A stretch of 64,000 nt of DNA, taken from NCBI GenBank assembly GCA_964541155.1, contig CAZIPC010000007.1, positions 43,093-107,092 of the forward strand, written 5' to 3'. Below the pieces are notes generated by a model. The model had not been told where the DNA came from and did not search any database. It was given only the letters and a program-made list of their open reading frames with translations. The DNA comes from UBA4416 sp964541155. Lineage in GTDB: Bacteria; Bacteroidota; Bacteroidia; B-17B0; Aurantibacillaceae. Positions within the stretch are counted from its first letter, which is position 1. Each line of letters starts with the position of its first letter. Shown piece by piece: positions 53,615 through 61,221 of the stretch. Both the position numbers and the translations under genes were made by a program.

Positions 53615-55090
53615 TCATTTATTTTTATTTTTTTCGTTAATCATTTCAGCCACAATTTTAGCGCTCAATAAACACAATGGAACGCCTCCTCCAGGATGAA
53701 CACTTCCGCCAGTAAAGTATAAATTCTTAATTTTACTACTATAATTTGCATGTCTTAAGAATGCTGCAAATTTATTGTTGGATGCATTCCCATAAAGTGA
53801 CCCGCCAAATGAGCTAGTTCTTTGTTCAATTAAATAAGGATCTAAAACCTCTTCCAATTCAATTAATGATTCTATGTCTGTTTTTAAAATACGATTGATT
53901 TTGGCAATGACATGTTTTCTCATTTCCTTAATGTAGGTTATAGGCTGACCTGATTGATTTGGAGGAACATTAACCATTACAAACCAATTTTCGCAGCCTT
54001 CTGGAGCATCAGTCTTTGTTACTTTGGAAGTAATGTTAATATAAATTGTAGGATCGAAGTAGTGTTTTTTATCTTCAAACATACATTTAAATTCTTCTTC
54101 ACCGTTTTCACTAAATAAAATATTATGTAAACTCATATTCTTAAATTGGCTTTTTATTCCCCAATAAAAAATAATACCAGATAGTGATTTTTGTTGATTC
54201 AAAACATGTTTTGGAGCATATTTTTTATCTAAAATATTTCTGTAAAGATTATTTATATCAGAGTTGCTAACTACTATGTCTGCGGCAATAAATCCGTTAG
54301 TAGTATCAACTCCAGTTACTGTATTTTCTTTTATAATAATATTTGTAACTTTTGTGTTAAGTAAATATGAAGCACCTAATTTTTTTGATAAGTTAAAAAG
54401 ATGCATTGTAATATCGTGCATTCCTCCTTTTGGGGCAAATGCCCCAATGTTATGTTCTAAATGTGCGATAATACCTATTAAAGCTGGTGCTTGATATGGA
54501 TTAGAGCCGTTATAAGTAGCAAATCGATTAAATAATTGTATAGTTTTTTTATTTTTAAAACGTTCTGAATGAGCTTCATTCATAGTTTTTCCCATTTTTA
54601 ATTTTCTAATATTTAAAATAGCTTTTATAGTTTTAAAATTTAAAAAATTTGATAATTTATGTAATGATTGCTTTAAGAATATTTCGTTTGTTAATTCATA
54701 TGCTGTTGCACAATATGTTAATTGATCGTATATTGATTCTTTTGTTTCTCCAAATTTTTCTGAAACTTCATCAACAAATTTTTCTTTATTGGTAAATGCA
54801 GTTAATGTTGTGCCATCTTCAAAAAAATAATTACAAATCGTATCTAGTTTAATGTATTCAAATTTTTTGTTTTCCTTTGCTACATTCGTTAAATCTTCTA
54901 TTAATTCAGGTAATGTAAAAACAGATGGCCCCAGATCAAAGCGATAGTTGCCAATTTTTTTTTCAGTTAATTTTCCACCAACATAACTATTGCTCTCTGC
55001 TACTGTTACTTTATACCCAGAGGCAGATAATCTAACTGCTGCTGCTAGGCCTCCAACTCCGGCTCCTATAATCACTATGTGTTTTTGCAT
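53615..55090 (-). CDS. crtD: Carotenoid desaturase, CrtD-like (1-hydroxycarotenoid 3,4-desaturase)
   Basis: An FAD-dependent desaturase of the phytoene desaturase family. The dinucleotide motif IIGAGVGGLAAAVRLSASG is N-terminal, GNYRFDLGPSVFTLPE follows, and the C-terminal FAD/carotenoid motif is YFTGGSVHPGGGVPLCLLSA. Of the two desaturases here, this one is more like CrtD (GIIFYWGIKSQ, LHNILFSE), which introduces a 3,4 double bond into hydroxylated acyclic carotenoids. It is divergent from crtI with 75 bases between starts. The CrtD versus CrtI split is inferred from motif resemblance. Confidence 0.78.
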   Translation of the reverse strand: MQKHIVIIGAGVGGLAAAVRLSASGYKVTVAESNSYVGGKLTEKKIGNYRFDLGPSVFTLPELIEDLTNVAKENKKFEYIKLDTICNYFFEDGTTLTAFTNKEKFVDEVSEKFGETKESIYDQLTYCATAYELTNEIFLKQSLHKLSNFLNFKTIKAILNIRKLKMGKTMNEAHSERFKNKKTIQLFNRFATYNGSNPYQAPALIGIIAHLEHNIGAFAPKGGMHDITMHLFNLSKKLGASYLLNTKVTNIIIKENTVTGVDTTNGFIAADIVVSNSDINNLYRNILDKKYAPKHVLNQQKSLSGIIFYWGIKSQFKNMSLHNILFSENGEEEFKCMFEDKKHYFDPTIYINITSKVTKTDAPEGCENWFVMVNVPPNQSGQPITYIKEMRKHVIAKINRILKTDIESLIELEEVLDPYLIEQRTSSFGGSLYGNASNNKFAAFLRHANYSSKIKNLYFTGGSVHPGGGVPLCLLSAKIVAEMINEKNKNK

Positions 55091-55165
55091 AATCTTAAAT
55101 TAAGGTTTTATAATTGATTAATTTGTAAGTTTAAACAATATTTCATTCTTTTTGTTAATTATAAT

Positions 55166-56641
55166 ATGTCAAAAAAAGTTACAATTATAGGATCTGGTTT
55201 TTCAGGCTTATCAGCAGCGTGTTATTTAGCAAAACAAGGTTGTGAGGTTACTGTTTTAGAAAAACATAATCAAGTAGGTGGGAGAGCCAGAAAATTTGAA
55301 CAAGATGGCTTTGTGTTTGATATGGGGCCCAGTTGGTATTGGATGCCTGATGTGTTTGAGAAATTTTTTGCTGATTTTGGCAAAAAAGTATCTGATTATT
55401 ATGATTTAGAAAGATTATCTCCTTCATACAGAGTTTATTTTAGTGATGGTCCAGTGGATATTCCTAGCGATTTAAATGATATATATTCCTTATTTGAATC
55501 TATAGAGAAAGGTAGTGCGGCAAAACTTAAACAGTTTTTAAAAGAAGCTGAATATAAATACAATATTGGAATGAATGATTTAGTGTATAAACCAGGGTTA
55601 TCATTAAGTGAATTTATGAACCTTAGATTTTTTAAGGGAGTTTTTAAGTTAGATGTATTCAATTCTATTGCAGCTCATATTCGAAAATCATTCTCAAATC
55701 CTAAGCTAATTCAGTTGTTAGAATTTCCGGTTTTATTTTTAGGGGCACTACCTAAAAACACGCCTGCTTTATATAGTTTAATGAATTATTCTGATATTGT
55801 TGGCGGAACTTGGTATCCCAAAGGTGGAATGGTAAGTGTGGTAAATGCTATGCATCAGTTAGCATTAGAGTTAGGTGTAAAGTTTGAGTTAAATGCTGAT
55901 GTTTCAAAAATAAATGTACAGCATCATAAAGCTAATGAGGTTATTTCTTCATCTGTGTATTCTAAATTTGATGTATTAGTATCCAGTGCTGATTATAATT
56001 TTACAGAACAAAAGCTATTAGATAAGCCTTATAGAAATTACAGTGAAAAATATTGGGAGTCTCGTAAATTAGCTCCTTCAAGTTTAATTTTTTATATAGG
56101 TATTAATAAAAAATTACCCAATTTATTGCATCATACTTTATTTTTCGATGAAGATTTTGAAACACATTCAAACGAAATTTATACTAATCCTCAATGGCCA
56201 ACAAATCCTTTATTATATGTAAGTTGTACCTCACAAACAGATGCTAAAGTAGCGCCTGAAGGGTGCGAAAATTTAATGGTTTTAATACCTATTGCTCCAG
56301 CATTAAAGGACGATAAAAAGACTAACGATTACTACTTTGAAATGGTGATGCATCGTATTGAAAAACATATTGGTACTTCTGTTAAAGAGCATGTTATTTT
56401 TAGAAGAGATTTTGCTACTTCGGATTTTATAAAAGATTACAACTCATTTAAAGGAAATGCTTATGGTTTAGCAAATACATTAAGTCAAACAGCTATACTT
56501 AAACCAAAATTAATTAATAAAAAAGTTAAAAATTTATTTTACACTGGTCAATTAACTGTTCCTGGGCCAGGAGTTCCTCCATGCCTAATATCAGGAAAAT
56601 TAGTGGCAGAGCAAGTTGCTAATTATTTTAAAAAAAATTAA
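55166..56641 (+). CDS. crtI: Phytoene desaturase
   Basis: Converts phytoene to lycopene or a related carotene. N-terminal motif VTIIGSGFSGLSAACYLAKQG, then VGGRARKFEQDGFVFDMGPSWYWMPDVF, and C-terminal FYTGQLTVPGPGVPPCLISG. Length 491 is normal. It is the first gene of the crtI-crtB-idi run; crtB follows 61 bases later. Together with the divergent crtD-like gene it points to an acyclic or monocyclic carotenoid pathway, but no lycopene cyclase or hydroxylase lies in the window. Confidence 0.93.
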   Translation: MSKKVTIIGSGFSGLSAACYLAKQGCEVTVLEKHNQVGGRARKFEQDGFVFDMGPSWYWMPDVFEKFFADFGKKVSDYYDLERLSPSYRVYFSDGPVDIPSDLNDIYSLFESIEKGSAAKLKQFLKEAEYKYNIGMNDLVYKPGLSLSEFMNLRFFKGVFKLDVFNSIAAHIRKSFSNPKLIQLLEFPVLFLGALPKNTPALYSLMNYSDIVGGTWYPKGGMVSVVNAMHQLALELGVKFELNADVSKINVQHHKANEVISSSVYSKFDVLVSSADYNFTEQKLLDKPYRNYSEKYWESRKLAPSSLIFYIGINKKLPNLLHHTLFFDEDFETHSNEIYTNPQWPTNPLLYVSCTSQTDAKVAPEGCENLMVLIPIAPALKDDKKTNDYYFEMVMHRIEKHIGTSVKEHVIFRRDFATSDFIKDYNSFKGNAYGLANTLSQTAILKPKLINKKVKNLFYTGQLTVPGPGVPPCLISGKLVAEQVANYFKKN

Positions 56642-56702
56642 TTAAACAAATTAACGATAGAGTTGTTTTAAAATAAAACTAGTAAAACTTAAACAAAAAC
56701 AC

Positions 56703-57539
56703 ATGAAACAAATTTTTGATAATGTTAGCTTAAAAACCAGTAAAATGGTTACTAAAAGCTACAGTACTTCATTTTCTTTGGGTATCAAATTTTTGCATAA
56801 AGATTTTCAAAATCCAATTTATAGTATTTACGGTTTTGTTAGGTTTGCCGATGAAATAGTAGATACATTTCATGAATTTGATAAACAACAGCTGTTGGAT
56901 GAGTTTAAAAGAGACACCTATTTAGCTATCGATAGAAAAATAAGTTTAAATCCAGTGTTAAATAGTTTTCAAAAAGCAGTTAATGATTATAACATCGATC
57001 ATCATCTAATAGATACATTTTTAAAAAGTATGGAAATGGATTTGGATAAAAAAGAGTATGACGCAGATGGTTATAAAGCTTATATATTAGGAAGTGCAGA
57101 GGTTGTGGGGTTAATGTGTTTGAAAGTTTTTGTAAAAGGTAATCAAAAAATGTACGACGATTTAACGCCATATGCTATGGCTCTAGGATCTGCTTTTCAA
57201 AAAATAAATTTTTTACGAGATTTTAATGCAGATTTTATAGGTATGGGACGTGTTTATTTTCCTAATGTTGATTTAATTAACTTTTGTGATAAAACAAAAA
57301 AGGCATTGGAGGAAGATATCGAATTAGATTTTAATAAAGGATTACAAGGTATAAAATTATTACCTAAAGATTCAAGATTTGGCGTATATGTAGCTTATAT
57401 ATATTACCGTAAACTATTTCAAAAAATAAAACTATTGCATCCAGAACATATTTTAGAACAACGAATTCGTATACCTAATTCACAAAAAATGGCTTTATTT
57501 GCAAGTTCATATTTACGACATAGTTTAAATTTGCTGTAA
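56703..57539 (+). CDS. crtB: Phytoene synthase
   Basis: Condenses two geranylgeranyl diphosphates to phytoene. The two Asp-rich motifs are FADEIVDTFHEFD (about residues 47-59) and NFLRDFNADFIGMGRVYFP (about 168-186), with YSTSFSLGIKFL near the N-terminus. Length 278 suits CrtB; a squalene synthase-type alternative is less likely given crtI next door. Confidence 0.93.
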   Translation: MKQIFDNVSLKTSKMVTKSYSTSFSLGIKFLHKDFQNPIYSIYGFVRFADEIVDTFHEFDKQQLLDEFKRDTYLAIDRKISLNPVLNSFQKAVNDYNIDHHLIDTFLKSMEMDLDKKEYDADGYKAYILGSAEVVGLMCLKVFVKGNQKMYDDLTPYAMALGSAFQKINFLRDFNADFIGMGRVYFPNVDLINFCDKTKKALEEDIELDFNKGLQGIKLLPKDSRFGVYVAYIYYRKLFQKIKLLHPEHILEQRIRIPNSQKMALFASSYLRHSLNLL

Positions 57540-57580
57540 CTTTATTTTTTTCTTTTCCTTTCAAATAATATCATTTTTTA

Positions 57581-58084
57581 ATGAATAACGAATATGTGAT
57601 ACTTGTAGATGAACATGACAACGATATAGGTGTTATGGAAAAAATGCAAGCTCATGAGAAAGGATTATTGCATCGCGCATTTTCTATTTTTATTTTTAAT
57701 AGTCATCAACAGTTATTATTACAACAACGTGCTATTTCTAAATACCACAGTGGTGGCTTATGGACTAACACCTGTTGCTCTCATCCTCGACCAAATGAAA
57801 CCATCAAAGATGCAGCTAATCGCAGATTATTTGAAGAAATGGGAATGACTTGTGAATTAACAATTAAAACTAATTTTATATATAAAACTCCATTCGAAAA
57901 TGGTTTAATTGAGCATGAATTAGATTATGTTCTGATAGGAAATTCAAATTCTAATCCTATAATAAATACAACCGAAGTAGAAAATTTTAAATGGCTTTCT
58001 ATAGATGATATAAAAAAAGATGTTGAATTAAACCCTCATTCATACACTTCTTGGTTTAAAATCGCATTGCATAATGTATTCTAA
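57581..58084 (+). CDS. idi: Isopentenyl-diphosphate delta-isomerase type I
   Basis: A Nudix enzyme that interconverts IPP and DMAPP. Active-site Cys lies in WTNTCCSHPRPNE and the Nudix-like part in AANRRLFEEMGM, with the acid Glu expected in EHELDYVLIG. Length 167 is typical. The ispG gene at 24-26 kb shows that the organism uses the MEP route, which makes both isomers, so Idi only balances them. It lies 41 bases after crtB. Confidence 0.94.
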   Translation: MNNEYVILVDEHDNDIGVMEKMQAHEKGLLHRAFSIFIFNSHQQLLLQQRAISKYHSGGLWTNTCCSHPRPNETIKDAANRRLFEEMGMTCELTIKTNFIYKTPFENGLIEHELDYVLIGNSNSNPIINTTEVENFKWLSIDDIKKDVELNPHSYTSWFKIALHNVF

Positions 58085-58249
58085 TTCAACTGAGTTTTCA
58101 CAACAATAAAATAATTGTTTACTTGCTATAACTCGTTTTGCCAATAGCTCTTTGTTTTTTTCCTTTATTTTCAGGCATTTAAAATACAAACAATTCTCAA
58201 TTTGCTGATACACAGAATATTAAATATTTTATTATTTCAGATAAATCCT

Positions 58250-58257
58250 TAATTTTG
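58250..58257 (+). promoter_or_regulatory. Bacteroidota -7 promoter element of the pyrophosphatase gene
   Basis: TAATTTTG matches TAnnTTTG exactly, 25 bases before the ATG at 58283. A -33 element is not evident. The 198-base gap before it carries no other feature that I recognise. Confidence 0.45.
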
Positions 58258-58282
58258 CACCCTTAATAAAAAATAAAAACAT

Positions 58283-61066
58283 ATGAACGATTTAGTAATT
58301 TACATGATACCTTTGTTAGGTATTTTTGGGTTAGTTGTAATGGCAATTAAATCTGCTTGGGTTAGTAAGCAGGAGGCTGGAGAAAAAAATATGCAAGAAT
58401 TAGCAGGTTATATTGCTGATGGAGCAATGGCCTTTTTAAAAGCAGAGTGGAAAGTGTTGAGTATTTTTGTTGTATTTGCTGCCGCATTATTAGCTTATTC
58501 TGGAACAATTCACGAAATTAATGGCAAAGAAATTCACTCAAGTTGGATTATCTGTATAGCATTTATAATAGGTGCTGTGTTTTCTGCTACAGCAGGATAC
58601 ATAGGTATGAAAGTAGCTACAAAAGCTAATGTTCGTACTACACAAGCAGCTCGCACAAGTTTAAAACAAGCATTAAAAGTATCTTTTACTGGCGGTACGG
58701 TAATGGGTCTGGGTGTTGCTGGTTTAGCAATTTTAGGCTTAGGTGGGTTATTCATAGTGTTTTTAGGATTATTTAATGACGGCGTTGATAAAGATTTTGT
58801 AAAAACAGCTATCGAGGTATTAACTGGGTTTTCGTTAGGAGCTGAATCAATTGCTTTATTTGCTCGTGTTGGTGGTGGTATTTATACCAAAGCCGCTGAT
58901 GTTGGTGCTGATTTAGTTGGTAAAGTTGAAGCAGGAATCCCTGAAGATGACGTTCGTAACCCAGCTACAATTGCAGATAACGTAGGGGATAACGTGGGAG
59001 ATGTAGCAGGTATGGGTGCTGATTTATTTGGTTCTTATGTGGCTACTATTTTAGCAACGATGGTGTTAGGTCAAGAAGTTCTTGTTACAGATGCGTTTGG
59101 AGGAATGTCACCAATTTTATTACCAATGGTTATTTGTGGTTTAGGTATTTTATTTTCAATTGTAGGTACTTGGTTTGTTACTATTAAGGATGAAAAATCA
59201 AATGTACAAAATGCTTTAAACTATGGTAACTGGGCATCAATGGCGCTTACTGTTATTGCATCTTATTTTATAGTAATGTGGATGTTACCTGATGGCGATA
59301 TTGTTTTACGTGATAAAACATTTACAAAATTAGGAGTATTCTTAGCAATTTTAGTTGGTACTGTAGTAGGTGCTATTATGAGTATAGTAACTGAGTATTA
59401 CACAGCAATGGGTAAAGCACCAGTTAATTCAATTATTCAACAATCTTCTACCGGTCATGCTACAAACATTATTGGTGGGTTGTCTGTAGGTATGAAATCT
59501 ACTGTTATTCCTATTTTAACATTAGCTGGTGGTATTATGGGCTCATACTATTGCGCAGGGTTATACGGTGTTGCTATTGCGGCAGCTGGTATGATGGCTA
59601 CTACAGCCATGCAATTAGCGATTGATGCTTTTGGTCCAATTGCAGATAATGCTGGTGGTATTGCAGAAATGAGTCAATTACCTCCTGAAGTTCGTGAACG
59701 TACAGATAATTTAGATGCAGTTGGTAACACAACAGCAGCTACCGGTAAAGGTTTTGCTATCGCATCAGCAGCTTTAACGTCATTAGCATTATTTGCAGCT
59801 TTTGTTGGTATTGCAGGTATCGACGCTATTGATATTTACAAAGCGCCAGTTTTAGCTGGTTTATTTGTAGGTGGAATGATTCCATTTATTTTTTCAGCTT
59901 TATGTATTCAAGCAGTTGGTAAAGCAGCTATGGATATGGTGCAAGAAGTTCGCCGTCAATTCCGCGAAATTCCAGGAATTATGGAATATAAAGCAAAACC
60001 AGAATACGAAAAATGTGTTGCCATTTCTACTAAAGCTTCTATACGTGAAATGATGATGCCTGGTGCCATTGCATTAATTACTCCAGTAATTGTTGGTTTT
60101 ATTTTTGGGCCAGAAGTATTAGGAGGTTTATTAGCAGGTGTTACCGTATCAGGTGTATTAATGGGTATTTTCCAATCAAACGCAGGTGGTGCTTGGGACA
60201 ATGCTAAAAAATCATTTGAAAAAGGTGTATTAATTAATGGCGAGATGTTTTACAAAAAATCTGAACCACACAAAGCATCAGTTACTGGTGATACTGTTGG
60301 AGATCCTTTTAAAGATACATCAGGACCATCAATGAACATCTTAATTAAATTAATGTCAATTGTATCGTTAGTAATTGCTCCTTATATAATTGGAATTGGA
60401 GATTCAGGCTCAAAAGCTTGTTGTTCTTCTACCTCAGAAGAAGTTATTAAATGTAATATTAATGGTCAAGAATACACTTGCACAAGCCAGGCACAATGTG
60501 ATAGCATTATAAACGCTAATAAAAAAGACATTGCTGATTTAGTAGGTGCATTTATGGTAGATGGCACACACAGTGCAGTTGATTTTAGTATTAAGCATAT
60601 TGTTACTAATACTAAAGGATCAGCATTAATCGATAGCGGTTGGGTAAATTTACAAAACGAAGGCACTAAAATTTTTATTCAAATTGCTGCTAATAGTTTA
60701 AATACTCAAAGTGCTCAACGCGATGAACATATTAAAGGAGCTGATTTTTTTGATGCTGCAAAATTTCCAAAAATAACGTTTGAGGCATCTGAAATTGTTA
60801 CAGATTCTACAAATATGGCGTTTAATTATGTTGCAAAAGGTAAATTAACTATTAAAGGTATTACCAAAGACGCAGAAGTTAAATTTAATTTTATGGGTGT
60901 TGAAGATAAAGATTTAACAGCTATGGGAATGGGTAAAATGAAAGTAGGTGGATTTGAAGGAACAACAGTAATTGACCGTACTCAATTTGGTATTGGTAGT
61001 GCTGGTGGTTTAGGCGAAAATGTAACTATTAACATTACTTTAGAAGTAATGCAGCCAATTAAATAA
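58283..61066 (+). CDS. hppA: Ion-translocating membrane pyrophosphatase fused to a C-terminal YceI domain
   Basis: Hydrolyses pyrophosphate and pumps H+ or Na+ across the inner membrane. Residues 1 to about 706 are a full M-PPase with DVGADLVGKVEAGIPEDDVRN (207-227), NVGDNVGDVAGMGADLFG and NAGGIAEMSQLP. The GNTTAATGKG segment has Ala where K+-independent enzymes have Lys, indicating a K+-dependent type; Na+ versus H+ cannot be read safely. A linker with five cysteines (713, 714, 724, 733, 739) leads to a YceI domain (about 753-925: VDGTHSAVDFSIKHIV, FFDAAKFPKITFEAS, GKLTIKGITKDAEVKF, IDRTQFGIG). M-PPase C-termini face the periplasm, where YceI lipocalin-like proteins normally act. One unbroken frame. 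Typical M-PPases have about 670-770 residues; this has 927. Confidence 0.93.
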   Translation: MNDLVIYMIPLLGIFGLVVMAIKSAWVSKQEAGEKNMQELAGYIADGAMAFLKAEWKVLSIFVVFAAALLAYSGTIHEINGKEIHSSWIICIAFIIGAVFSATAGYIGMKVATKANVRTTQAARTSLKQALKVSFTGGTVMGLGVAGLAILGLGGLFIVFLGLFNDGVDKDFVKTAIEVLTGFSLGAESIALFARVGGGIYTKAADVGADLVGKVEAGIPEDDVRNPATIADNVGDNVGDVAGMGADLFGSYVATILATMVLGQEVLVTDAFGGMSPILLPMVICGLGILFSIVGTWFVTIKDEKSNVQNALNYGNWASMALTVIASYFIVMWMLPDGDIVLRDKTFTKLGVFLAILVGTVVGAIMSIVTEYYTAMGKAPVNSIIQQSSTGHATNIIGGLSVGMKSTVIPILTLAGGIMGSYYCAGLYGVAIAAAGMMATTAMQLAIDAFGPIADNAGGIAEMSQLPPEVRERTDNLDAVGNTTAATGKGFAIASAALTSLALFAAFVGIAGIDAIDIYKAPVLAGLFVGGMIPFIFSALCIQAVGKAAMDMVQEVRRQFREIPGIMEYKAKPEYEKCVAISTKASIREMMMPGAIALITPVIVGFIFGPEVLGGLLAGVTVSGVLMGIFQSNAGGAWDNAKKSFEKGVLINGEMFYKKSEPHKASVTGDTVGDPFKDTSGPSMNILIKLMSIVSLVIAPYIIGIGDSGSKACCSSTSEEVIKCNINGQEYTCTSQAQCDSIINANKKDIADLVGAFMVDGTHSAVDFSIKHIVTNTKGSALIDSGWVNLQNEGTKIFIQIAANSLNTQSAQRDEHIKGADFFDAAKFPKITFEASEIVTDSTNMAFNYVAKGKLTIKGITKDAEVKFNFMGVEDKDLTAMGMGKMKVGGFEGTTVIDRTQFGIGSAGGLGENVTINITLEVMQPIK

Positions 61067-61084
61067 ATTACCATTTTATATTAT

Positions 61085-61117
61085 AAAAGCCTGTTTACAA
61101 TGTAAGCAGGCTTTTTT
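61085..61117 (+). terminator. Rho-independent terminator after the pyrophosphatase gene
   Basis: AAAAGCCTGTTTAC pairs with GTAAGCAGGCTTTT (one G-U pair) around a 3-base loop, followed by T. It lies 18 bases after the stop at 61066. Confidence 0.9.
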
Positions 61118-61188
61118 GTTTTAATAACTAGTTAATAAAACCTAAAACATTTTAACAACATTTTAATGTAGGTTCTTCTTTTTTGTCT

Positions 61189-61196
61189 TACTTTCG
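61189..61196 (+). promoter_or_regulatory. Possible -7 element before the SprB-repeat gene
   Basis: TACTTTCG differs from TAnnTTTG at one position and lies 25 bases before the ATG, the same spacing as the elements before gcvP and hppA. No clear -33 box. Confidence 0.35.
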
Positions 61197-61221
61197 CGAG
61201 ACAAAAACTATTTATAAAACT

